Part shown: positions 52,586 through 63,850 of the stretch, piece by piece
Position numbering within the stretch: position 1 is the stretch's first letter
Layout of the letters: each line of letters starts with the position of its first letter
From: Datisca glomerata
Lineage: Eukaryota; Streptophyta; Magnoliopsida; Cucurbitales; Datiscaceae
Assembly: GCA_003255025.1 (NCBI GenBank)
Contig: QANY01005812.1
Coordinates: forward strand, 50,580 to 114,579
Length of the DNA stretch: 64,000 bases
Direction: 5' to 3'
Position numbers and translations under genes: made by a program
The notes under the pieces: generated by a model
Told to the model about the DNA's origin: nothing
The model's database searches: none
The model's input: the letters and a program-made list of their open reading frames with translations, nothing else

Positions 52586-55164
52586 CAGACAGAGAGAAAG
52601 GGAGAGAGTGAAAGAGAGAGAGAGGGAGAGAGAGGGAGAGAGAAAGAGAGGGAGGAAGAGAGATAGAGAGGTATATATATAGATAGAGAGAGAGAGATTG
52701 AGAGAGACAAAGAGAGAGAGAATGAGAGAGAGAGGGATAGAGAGAGGGAGAGAGGGGATGGAAGGAAGGAGGGATGGATGGAGGAAGGGTCAGAGAGAGA
52801 GGGAGGGATAGAGAATGTGAGAGAGTAAGAGAGAGGTGCGAGAGAGAGAGAGGGAGAGAGAGAACAGGGGAAAAAGAGTGAGAGAGAGTGAAAACGAGAG
52901 ACAGAGACAGAATGAGAGAGAGAGAGGGAAGAAGTGAGTGAGAGAGATAGAGAGATAAATAGATAGATAGATGGATATATAGATAGATAGAGAGAGTGAG
53001 TGAGAGAGAGAGAGGGAGAGAGAGAGACAGAAAGAGAAACAAAGACATAGAGAGAGAGAGAGAGGAAGAGAGAGTAAGATATGAAGAGAGGCAGAGACAT
53101 AGAGGGAGAGAGTGAATGAAAGTGCGAGGAGAATGAGTGATAGACAGATAGAGAGAGAGAGAGAAGTAGAGAGAGAGAGATGCAGACAGGGAGCGAGTGA
53201 GGGACAAAGAGATAGTGAGAGTGAGAAAGAGAAAGGGAGAAAAAGTAGGAGCGAGAAAGAGAGTGGTAGGGAGAAAACAAGAGAGATATGGAGGGAGACG
53301 GAGAGAGAGAGAGACAAAGAGAGAGAGAGGGGAGAGGGAGGGATGGAGGGTGAGATGGAGAAAGAGAGAGAGGGAGAAAGAGTGAGAGAGTGCAAGAGAG
53401 AAAGATAGATACACAGATAGCTAAATAGAGAGAGTGGGAGAGAGTGAGAGTAAGAGAGGAAGAAATGGAGACATAGAGAGACAGAGAGAAAGTGGAAGAG
53501 TTGGAGACATAGAGAGAGAGAGAGAGTGGGAGCGTGACAGAGAAAAAGAGACCGAGAGACAGAGAGAGAGGGAATGGGGAGAGAGACAGAGTGAGTGAAT
53601 GAGAGATAGATAGATAGATATATATATAAATAGATGGATTGATAGATGGGTGAGAGAGATAGATAGATAGATAGATAGATATATGATAGAGAAAGAGAGT
53701 GAGTGAGTGAGAGAGTGGGATAGAGAGAGAAAGGGATAGAGAGAGAAAGAGAGAGAGACAATGACATAGAGAGAGATACAGAGAGAGCGAGGGAGATAGA
53801 GTGGGAGGGAGAGATAGTAAGATAGGAAGAGAGACATAGACAGAGAGACAGAGAGGGAGAGAGAGAGAGTGCGAGGAGAATTATAGATTGATAGATAGAT
53901 AGATAGATATAGAGATAGAGAGAGAGAAATAAAGATAGGGGGAGAGAGTGAGAGTGTGTGTGTCTCTGAGAGAGGAGTGAAAGAGAGGGAGAGTGTGTGT
54001 GTGTGTGAGAGAGAGAGAGAAAGTGGGAGCAAGAAAGAGAGGGAGGGAGGGAGAGAGGGAGGGTGAGAGAGAGAGAGAGATAGAGAGAGAAAGAAAGGGA
54101 GAGAATGAAAGAGGGAGAGGGAAGGAGGGAGAGAGAGGGAGACTGAAAGAGAGGGAGGGAGAGAGGGAGGAAGTGAGGTAGAAAGGTATATATATAGAGA
54201 GAGAGACAGAGAGAGAGAGACAAGAGAGAGAGGAAAAAAGAGCGAGAGTGAGAAGGAGAGAGAAGGAGAGAGAGAGGGAGGGAGGGAGGGAGGGAGGGAG
54301 GGAGGGATGGAGGGAGNGGGAGAGAGGGAGGTATGGAGGGAGGGAGGGTGAGAGAGAGACAGGATGAGAGAGAGACAGAGAGTGGAAGAGAGAGGGTGAG
54401 AGTGCAAGAGAGAAGAATATATATGATAGATAGATAGAGAGAGTGTGTGTCTGAGAGAGAGAGCCAAAAAGAGAGAATGAGATGGAGACAGAGAGTGAGA
54501 GAGGAAGAGATGGAGACTTATAGAGTGAGGGAGAGAGGAGAGAGAGAGAGAGAGAGAGTGTGTGTGTGTGTGTGTAAGAGAGAGGGGGAGCAAGAGAGAA
54601 ATGAAGGGACGGAGAGAGGGAGAGAGTGAGCGAAGGAGCGAGAGAGAGAGAGAGGGAGAGAGAGAGTGAGTGAGAGAGAGAGAGAGGGAGAGAGAGAGTG
54701 AGTGAGAGAGAGAGATAGAGAGAGACATAGAGAAAGGGAGAGAATGAAAGAGAGAGGGAGGGAGAGAGGGAGGGAGAGAGGGAAGGAGAGAGAGATAGAG
54801 AGAGAATGAGAGGGAGGGAGAGAGGGAGTAAGAGAGATAGAGAGGTATATATATACATATATATCGAGAGAGAGGGAGAGAGAGAGGGAGAGAGAGAAAG
54901 AGGGAGAGAGAGTTAGTGAGAGAGAGAGATAGAGAGAGACATAGAGAAAGGGAGAGAATGAAAGAGAGAGGGAGGGAGAGAGGGAAGGAGAGAGAGATGG
55001 AGAGAGAATGAGAGGGAGGGAGAGAGGGAGTAAGAGAGATAGAGAGGTATATATATAAATATATATCGAGAGAGAGGAAGAGAGAGAGGGAGAGAGAGAG
55101 AGGGAGGTAGGAAAAAAGAGCGCCAGAGAGGGAGAGAGAGAGGGAGAGAGAGGGGGAGGGAGAG

Positions 55165-55235
55165 AGAGGGACGGACGGAGGGACGGAGGGAGGGACGGAG
55201 GGAGAGACGGAGGGAGGGACGGAGGGAGGCGAGAG
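55165..55235 (+). repeat. GGGACGGA-type 8-12-bp tandem repeat
   Basis: Repeated gggacggagggag units with regular CG dinucleotides, an unusual composition in this otherwise CG-poor tract. Confidence 0.85.
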
Positions 55236-55960
55236 AGAGAGAGAAGGAGAGAGAGTGGGAGAGAGAAGGCGAGAGTGCAAGGGAGAAAGAATATAGATGA
55301 TAGATCGATAGATAGAGAGTTTAAGTGAGAGAGAGAGAAAGCGAAAGAGAGAGAGGACGAGATGGAGACATGTAGAGTAAAGAGAGAGAGAGAGAGGGAG
55401 GAAGAGATGGAGACATGTAGAGTAGGGAGAGAGGAGAGAGAGGGAGGGACAATGTGAGATAGAGAGAGAGAGTGAAGAAGCGAGAGAGACTGAGAGAGAG
55501 AGAGAAAGTGAGAGTGAGATAGAAAGTGAGAGTGAGATAGAAAGTGAGAGAGAGATATAAACTGAGGGACGGGAGAGAGAGAGAGGGTGGGAGAGAAAGT
55601 GTGTGTGTGTGAGAAAGAATGAGCGAGAGAGAGAAAGAGACAGAGAGATAGAGAGAGGGAAAATGAGAGAGAAAGGGAGAGAGAGTGTGAGAGAGGCAGA
55701 GAGAGTGAGATAGAGGGAGAGAGAGTGTGTGTGTGTGAGTGCAAGGGAGAAAGAGAGAGTGAGAGAGAGAGATAAACTGAGAGCGAGAGAAAGAGAGTGG
55801 GAGCGAGGGAGAGAGAGAAGGAGGGAGAGATAGTGAGAGAAAGAAGGAGCGAGAGAGAAAAAGACAGAGAGAGAGAGTGAGAGAGAGAGAGAAAAGGCGA
55901 GAGAGAGGGGGATAGAAGGAGAGAGAGTGGGGGAGTGAGAGGGAGAAAGATAAATAGATG

Positions 55961-55992
<32 letters not shown>

Positions 55993-56223
55993 TGAAAGTG
56001 TTAGTGGAAGAGATAGAGACATAGAGAGAAAGAAAGGGGGAAGTGACGGAGACATCGAGAGAGAGAGAGACAGAGAGATAGAAAGATAGATAAAGAGAGA
56101 GGGAGAAAAAGGGAGGGAAAGAGTGCGAGGGAGAAAGAGAGAGAGATAGAGAAAGAGAGGGAGAGACAACGTGAGAGAGAAGGAGAGCGAGTGGGAGAGT
56201 GCGAGGGAGAAAGATAGATAGAT

Positions 56224-56224
56224 G

Positions 56225-56251
<27 letters not shown>
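56224..56251 (+). repeat. (TA)n block following gatagatga
   Basis: An alternating AT run directly after agaaagatagatagatg and before agagagagagaaag. The same context recurs at 61,047-61,080 as gttatacatatatatacag, and at 55,946-55,976. Confidence 0.9.
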
Positions 56252-56261
<10 letters not shown>

Positions 56262-59017
56262 AAGAGAGAGTGAAAGAGAGAGTGGAAGAGATAGAGAGAG
56301 AGAGAGGAAGAGATGCAGATATAGAGAGAAAGAAAGAGAGAGAGAGGAGAGAGTGTGTGTGTGTGTGTGTGTTGGAGCAAGAAAGAGAGAAAGGGAGGGA
56401 GAGACAGAGAGAGAGTGTGTGTGTGAAAAAGTGAGGAGAGAAAGAGAGAGAGAGAGAGAGAGTGAGGAGAGAAAGAGAGAGTGTGTGTGCGAGGGAGAGA
56501 GAGAAAGAGAGAAAGGGGGAGAGAGTGTGGGAGCAAGAGAAAGAGAGAGGGAGGGGAGAGAGAGAAAGAGAGAGGGAGGGGGAGAGAGAGGTAGAGAGAG
56601 GGAGAGAGGGAAATGGAGAGAGAGAGAGGGTGGGAAGGAGGGAGGGTAAGTGAGAGAGAGACACAAGGAGAGAGAGAGACAGAGGGAGACAGAGGGTGAG
56701 AGTGCGAGGGAGAAAGAATATAGATAATAAATAGAGAGACTGAGAGAGACAGAGCGAAAGAGAGAGGAAGAGATGGGGACATAGAGAGAGAGAGAGATAG
56801 GGACATAGAGAGAGAGGAAGAGATGGGGACAGAGAGAGAGATGGGAGAGAGAGACAGAAAGTGATAGAAAGAGAGTGTGTGTGGGAGCAAGAGAGAGAGG
56901 GATAGAGGGAGAGTGTGAAGGAGTGAGAGAGAGAGGCTGATAGAGAGAGAGATCGGGAGAGAGTGTGTGTGTTTGTGAGAAAGTGCAAGGGAGAAAGAGA
57001 GAGGGAGGGAGAGAGATAGAGAAAGAAGGAGGGAGAGAGAAAAAGAGAAAGAGAGAGAGGGGCAGAGAGAGAAAGAGAGAGAAGGAGAGAGAGAGAGGGA
57101 GAAAGAGGTCGAGTTTGTGAGGGAGAAAGATACATTGATGATATATATATATATAAAGAGAGAGAGAGAGAGGGATTGTGAGAGAGAAAGAGAATGGGAG
57201 AGAGAGTGGAAGAGATGGAGACATAGAGAGTTAGAGACTGAGAGAGAGGAAGAGATGGAGATATAGAGAGAGAGAGGAGAGAGTGTGTGTGTGTTGGAAG
57301 AAGTGAAAGTGAGAGAGAGAGAAGGAGAGAGACAAAGAGAGAGTGAGAGAGAGTGTGTGAGGAGAGAAAGTGAGAGTGTGTCTGCGAAGGAGAGAGCGAA
57401 AGAGAGAGAGGGGGAGTGAAAGAGAAGAGAGAGAGAGCGTGAGGCAGTGAGAGTGAGAGAGAGGGAGAGAGAAAGTGAGAGAAAAGAGAGAGAAAGGAAG
57501 AGAGAGGAAGAGAGGGAGGGAGAGAGAGAGGAAGAGAGGAAGGAAGAGAGAGAGAGGGGAAGAAAGAGCAAGAGAGAGGGGGAGGCACGGACGGTGCGAG
57601 AGAGAGAGAAAGAGAGAGAAGGAGAGAGTGAGAGTGCGAGGGAGAAAGAGAGAAGGAGAGAGAGTGAGATGGAGAGAGAGAGAAGGAGAGAGAGAGTGAG
57701 AGTGCGAGGGAGAAGGAGAGAAGGAGAGAGAGTGAGATGGAGCGTGAGAGAGTGATAGAGAGAGAAAGTGAGAGAGAGAGAGAACGGGGGGAAGAAAGAG
57801 CGAGAGAGAGTGAAAAGGAGTGACATTGGGAGAGAGAGGGGGAAGAAAGTGCGAGAGAGAGAGGGAGGCAGGGAGGTAGGGAGGGAGGGAGGTAGGGAGG
57901 GAGGGGGAGAGAGGGAGAGGGAGAAGGAGATAGATAGATGGAGGGAGAGAGGGGGGGGGGGGGGGAAANAGAGAGGGGGGGGGGGAGGGAAAGTGATGGC
58001 GAGTGGGCGAGTGGGCGAGGGAGAAAATAGATTGATGGAAAGATAGGCTAGATAGATAGATAGAGTGAGAGAGATAGGGAGAGAGAGAGAGAGAGATAGA
58101 GACAGAGTGAGGGAGAGAGAGAGAAGAAGTGAGTGAGAGAGATAGAGGGATAAATAGATAGATAGATGGATATATAGATAGAGAGAGTGTGTGTGAGTGA
58201 GTAAGAGAGAGAGGGATAGAGCGAGTGAAAGTGCGAGGAGAATGAGAGATGGATAGATAGATAGAGAGAGATAAATAGAGAGAGAATCACAGAGAGAGAA
58301 AGTGAGGGACAAAGAGAGAGAGAGAGAAAGGGAGAAAGAGTAGGAGCAAGAGAGAGAGGGAGGGAGAAAAAGAGAGAGATAAAGAGGGAGACAGAGAGAG
58401 ACAAAGAGAGAGAGGGAGGGCTGGAGGGAGGGAGGGATGGAGGGCAAGAGAGAGAGAGAAAGAGAGGAGAGAGAAAGGGGGAGAAAGAGGGAGAGAGTTC
58501 AATGGAGAAAGATAGATAGATAGATAGATAAATATAGAGAGTGGGAGAGAGAGAGAGGAAGAGATGGAGACGTAGAGAGAGAGGAAGAGTTGGAGACATA
58601 GAGAGAGAGAGTGTGATAAGGAGCGACATAGAGAGAGGGTGGAAAAAAGTGCAAGAAAGAGAGAGATAGGGAGGAAAGGAAAGAGAGGGAGAGAGAAGGA
58701 GAGAGGCAGAGAGAGAAGAGGCATAGAGAGAGAGATAGGGAGAGAGAGGCAGAGAGAGGCAGAGAGAGGGGAGATAGGGAGAGAGTGTGAGTGTGAGAAA
58801 GTGCGAGGGAGAAAGAGAGAGGTAGAGAAAGTGAGAGAGAGAGAGTGGGCACGGGAGAGAGGGAGACAGAGAGAGAAGGAGGGAGAGAGAGTGAGAGAGA
58901 GAAGGAGCGAGAGAGAAAAAGAGAAAGAGAGAGAGGGGGGAGAGAGAGAACGAGAGAGAGAATGAGAGAGAGAGCGAGAAAGAGCGTGAGTTTGTGAGGG
59001 AGAAAGATACATTGATG

Positions 59018-59051
59018 ATATATATATATATATANTATATATATATATATA
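59018..59051 (+). repeat. (TA)n block with an unresolved base
   Basis: An alternating TA run with one N at 59,035. The preceding context gagtttgtgagggagaaaga repeats exactly near 57,110, where the TA run is shorter. Confidence 0.9.
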
Positions 59052-60466
59052 GACCGGAGTGAGAGAGTGAAAGAGATGGAGACATAGAGAGATAGAGACT
59101 GAGAGAGAGCAAGAGATGGAGATATAGAGAGAGAGGAGAGAGATAGTGTGTGTGTGATAAGAAGCAAAAGTGAGAGAGAGAGTAGGAGAGACAAAGAGAG
59201 AGTGAGAGAGAGAGTGAGGACAGAAAGAGAGAGTGTGTCTGCGAGGGAGAGAGTGAAAGAGAGAGAGGGTGAGAGAAAGAGAAGAAAGAGAGAGACGAAG
59301 AGAGAGAAAGTGAGAGAGAGAAGAGAGATAAAAGAGAGAGGGGGAGGGGGAGAGGGAGGTAGAGAGATAGAGAGGTATATATTTATAGAGAGGGAGAGAG
59401 AGAGACAGATAAATAGTGAGAGAGAGGAAGAAAGAGCGTGAGAGTAGGAGAGAGAGGGAGAGAGAGGGAGAAAGAGGGAGAGAGAGCGAGGGAGGAAAGG
59501 TGGGAGGGATGGAGGGAGGGAGGGCGAGAGAGAGAGGGGGGATAGAGAGAGACAGAGACATAGAAAGGAGATACAGAGAGAGCGAGGGAGATAGAGAGAG
59601 GGAGAGATAGTAAAATAGGAAGAGAGACAGAGACAGAGAAATAGATAGACGGAGAGGGAGAGAGAGAGTGCGAGGAGAATGATAGATTGACAGATAGATA
59701 GATATTGAGTAGAGAGAGAGAAATAAATATAGGGAGAGAGAGAGATGGGGGGAGAGTGAGACTGAGTGTTTCTGTGAGAGAGAAGTGAGAGAGAGAGTGT
59801 GTATGTGTGTGTGTGTGTGTGTGTGTGAGTGTGCATGTGTATGTGAGAGAGAGAGAGTGTGTGTGTGGGAGCAAGAGAGAGGGAGGGAGGGAGAGAGGGA
59901 GAGAGTCAGTGATGGAGCGAAAGGGGAAAGGGGTGAGAGAGAGATAGAGAGAGAGATAGATAGAGAGAAAGAGAGAGAGTGAAAGAGAGAGAGAGGGAGG
60001 GAGAAAGGGAGGAAGTGAGATAGAGAGGTATATATATAAAGAGAGAGAGACAAAGAGAGAGAGAGAGAGGAAAAAAGAGAGAGGGAGAGAAGGAGAGAGA
60101 GAAAGAGAGGGAGGGAGAGGGAGAGAGAGGGAGAGAGAGAGGGTGGGAGGGAAGGAGGGAGGTATGGAGGCATGGAGGGTGAGATAGAGTGAGACAGAGG
60201 GAGAGAGAGTGTGGGAGAGAGAGGGCGAGAGTGCGAGGGAGAAAGAATATAGATGATAGATAGATAGGGAGAGTGTGTCTGAGAGAGAAAGAGAGACAGG
60301 ATGAGATTGAGACAGATAGAGAGAGACAGAGAGGAAGAGATGGAGACATATAGAATGGGGGAGAGAGTAGAGGGAGAGAGAGAGAGAGTTATAGGGAGAG
60401 TGTGTGAGAGCAAGAGAGAGAGGGGGAGGGAGGGACAGAGAGACATAGAGAGAGAGTGCGTGTGAA

Positions 60467-60698
60467 GGAGCAAGGGAGAGTGAATTAGCAAGAGAGAGAG
60501 AGAGAAATAGATAGAGGGAGAGAGAGAGGGAGGGAGAGATAGAGAGTGAAAGTGAGAGGAGAATGATAGATTGACAGTTAGATAGATAGATATAGAGATA
60601 AAGAGAGAAATAGAGAAAGAGAGAGAGATTGGAGGAGAGTGAGAGTGTGTGTGTCTATGAGAGAGAAGGAGCGAAAGAGAGAGAGAGAGTGTGTGTAC

Positions 60699-60729
<31 letters not shown>

Positions 60730-60770
60730 TGGGGGAAAAAGAGGGAGGGAGGGAGGGAGCGAGAGAGAGA
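60467..60770 (+). repeat. direct repeat, 3.13-kb spacing, first copy
   Basis: gtgaaggagcaagggagagt, then gaattagcaag, then agaggagaatgatagattgacagtt-type sequence, then gagagaaggagcgaaagag. It recurs in the same order at 63,600-63,850, about 3,133 bp downstream. Confidence 0.87.
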
Positions 60771-61994
60771 GGGGGGAGAGAGAGAGAGAGTGAAAGAGAG
60801 AGAGAGAGTGTGTGTGTGAGAAAGGAGTGAGAGAGAGAAAGAGACATAGAGATAGATATAGGGAGTAGAAGAGATACATACATAAAGAGAGAGAGAGGAA
60901 GAGATGAAGATATAGGGAGAGAGAAAGAGAGAGGAGAGAGAGTGTGTGTGTGTGTTGGAGCAAGAAAGATAGAAAGGGAGGGAGAGAGAGAGAGGGAGAG
61001 AGTGTGAGAGAGAGAGAAGGAGAGAGAGTGCGAGAGTGCGAGGGAGAAAGATAGTTAGATGTTATACATATATATACAGAGAGAGAGGGAGGGAGAGAAA
61101 GAGAGTGAAAGAGAGAGTGGAAGAGATAGAGACGTAGAGAGAGAGAGAGAGGAAGAGATGGAGATATAGTGAGAAAGAAAGAGAGTGAGGAGAGAGAGAG
61201 TGTGTGTGTGTGTTGGAGCAAGAAAGAGAGAAAGTGAGGGAAGAGAGAGTGTGTGTGTGTGTGAAAAAGTGAAAGTTTGAGAGAGAGGGAGAGAGAGAGA
61301 GAGAGTGAGGAGAGAAAGAGAGAGTGAAAGTGGGAGGGAGAGAGAGAGAGTGAGGAGAGAAAAGGAGAGAGAGTGGGAGCAAGAGAAAGGGAGAGGGATG
61401 GGGAGAGAGAGAAAGAGATAGAGAGAGGGAGGGAGGGAAGGGGGAGGGAGGGTGAGAGAGAGACAAAGGGAGAGAGAGTGGGAGACAGAGGGCGAGAGTG
61501 CGAGGGAGAAAGAATATAGATGATAAATAGAGAGACAGAGTGAGAGATGGGGACATAGAGAGAGGAGCGCGAGAGAGAGAGAGATATAAAGTGATAGAGA
61601 AGAGAGAGAGAGAGAGAAAGTGAGAGAGAAAAGAGAGAGGGGGAGAGAGGGGCAGGGAGAGTGGGAGGAGGAGAGGAAGGAAGAGAGAGAGTGAGAGAGG
61701 GGGAAGAAAGAGCGAAAGAGAGGGGGTGGGATGGAGGGAGGGAGGGACGGGGCGAGAAAGAGAGAGAGAGAGATAGAGAGAGAGAAGGGGAGACATAGAG
61801 ATAGAGTGTGATTGCGAGGGAGAAACAGAGAAGGAGAGAGAGTGTGGGAGTGGAAGTGGAAGAGTGAGAGGAGGGAAAGAGAGAAAGGGAGAAGGAACGA
61901 GAGAGAGAGAGTTAGAGAGATAGGGAGAGCGATAAGAGACAAAGAGAGAGAGAGCGGAAGAGAGAGGAAACGATAGGGACAGTGAGAGAGAGAG

Positions 61995-62245
61995 GAAGAG
62001 ATGGAGATGGATAGAGAGATAGAGAGAGAGATAGAGAGAGCGAGAAAGAGAGAGGAAGAGATGGAGACATAAAGAGAGAGAGCGAGAAAGAGAGAGAGAG
62101 AGGAAGAGATGGAGACATAGAGAGAGAGGAAGAGATGGAGACATAGAGAGAGAGAGAGGAAGAGATGGAGACATAGAGAGAGAGAGAGAGGAAGAGATGG
62201 AGACATAGAGAGAGAGGAAGAGATGGAGACATAGAGAGAGAGAGT
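61995..62245 (+). repeat. minisatellite of the gaagagatggagacatagag core
   Basis: Seven copies of gaagagatggagacata (the first as ggagatgga) begin at about 61,995, 62,055, 62,103, 62,129, 62,159, 62,191 and 62,217. Spacings run from 26 to 60 bp and differ by whole GA dinucleotides or short inserts. The same core is scattered through the whole tract. Confidence 0.9.
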
Positions 62246-63599
62246 GAGAGCGAGAGAGAGTGTGTGTGTGTGTGCGAGCAAGAGAGAGAGAGAACGAGGG
62301 AGAGAGCGTGTGTGTGAAGGAGTGAGAAAGAGAGAGAGTGTTATAGAGAGAGAAAGAAAGAGAGAGAGTGCGAGGTAGAGAGAAGGAGGGAGGGAGGGGG
62401 AGAGAGATACAGACACAGAGAGATAGAGAGTGAGAAAGAGAGAGAGGGAGAGAGGGAGGGAGCGAGAGAGAGAGTGGGAGGGAGAGAGAAAAAGAGAGAG
62501 AGGGAAAGAGAGAGGGAGAGAAATAGAGAGAGTAAGAGAGAGGGAGAGAAAGTGAGAGAGAGAGGGAGTGAGCGGGCGGAAAGAGAGAGGGAGAGAAAGA
62601 GAGAGAGTAAGAGAGGGAGAGTAAGAGAGAGAAATAGAGAGATAGAGGAAAAGAGAGAGAGAAAAGGAGATGGAAAGAGAGAGAGGGAGGGAGGGAGAGA
62701 GAGAGTGTGTGTGTGAGAGATAGAGAGAGACCGACAAAGAGAAATAGATAGATAGAGATTATGTGTGTGAGGGAGAATGGTAGAGAGAGAGCGAGGGATA
62801 GAGAGAGACAGAGACAGAGAGAGAATGAGTGAGTGAGAGAGAGATTGCTTGATAAATAGATAAAGGAGGGAGAGAGAGAGGGGGGAAGAGAGTGCGAGAG
62901 GGGGATAGAGAGAGAGATAGAGAGTGAGTGTGTGTGGGAGCAAGAGAGAGAGAGGTAGGGAGAGAGAGTGAGAGAGACACAAAAAGAGAAAGAGAGAGAG
63001 GGAGGGAGAGAGAGAGAGACAAATAGAGAGGGAGAGAGAGAGAGATAGAGACATAGAGAAAGAGAGAGTGCGAGGAAGAAAGTGAGAGAGAAATATAAAG
63101 AGAAAATGAGAGAGAGACAGGGAGTGAGAGAGAGATAGAGGGAGGAAGAGAGAGAGAAAGAGAGAAATAGAGAAGGATAGAGCGAGAGAGAGTCATAGAG
63201 ATAGAGAGAAATATAAGGAGAGGGAGAGACATAGAGAAAGAGTGGGGGAGAGAGAGAGAAAGAGAGTGTGCGAGGAGAGTGATAGATAAATAGGCATAGA
63301 AAGAGAGAGAAATAAAGAGAGAGAAATAAAGAGAGAGAGGGAGAGAGAGAGGGAGAGAGATAGCTAGAAAGGGAGAGGGAGAGAGGGAAAGAGAGAGAGA
63401 GAGAGAGACGTAGAGAGAGAGAGTGAGTGAGCGAGAGAGAAAGACATAGATAGGGAGAGAGAGATAAAGAAAAAAGGAGTGAGAGAGAGAGGGAAGGAGA
63501 GAGAAAGAGAGATAGAGCGGGAGGGCGAGAGACAGTGTGTGGGAGCAAGAGAGAGAGAGGGAGGGAGGGACAAAGAGAGATAGAGAGAGGGAGAGAGTG

Positions 63600-63850
63600 T
63601 GAAGGAGCAAGGGAGAGTGAATTAGTAAGGGAGAGAGAGAAATAGATAGAAGGAAAATGAGAGAGAGAGGGAGAGATAGAGAGCGAAAGTGGGAGGAGAA
63701 TGATAGATTGACAGTTAGATAGATAGATATAGAGATAGAGGGAGAAATAGAGATAGAGAGAGATGGGAAGAGAGTGTGAGTCTGTGTGTTGTGAGAGAGA
63801 AGGAGCGAGAGAGAGAGAGTGGGGGCAAAAGAGAGGGAGGGAGGGAGCGA
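63600..63850 (+). repeat. direct repeat, 3.13-kb spacing, second copy
   Basis: The counterpart of 60,467-60,770, with the shared rare-base landmarks gaattagtaag, aatgatagattgacagttag and gtgtgttgtgagagagaagg. Confidence 0.87.

Noticed and set aside
30124..63000. Plus-strand Arg/Glu-rich frames (RERERE) in the purine tract
   Set aside because: Direct translation of GA repeats; same reasoning. No start context, domain or family match.
38580..63760. GATA runs as Bkm-type sex-chromosome satellite
   Set aside because: GATA blocks here are short and embedded in GA-rich sequence. They do not form long pure GATA/GACA arrays, so a sex-chromosome link cannot be argued from the sequence.
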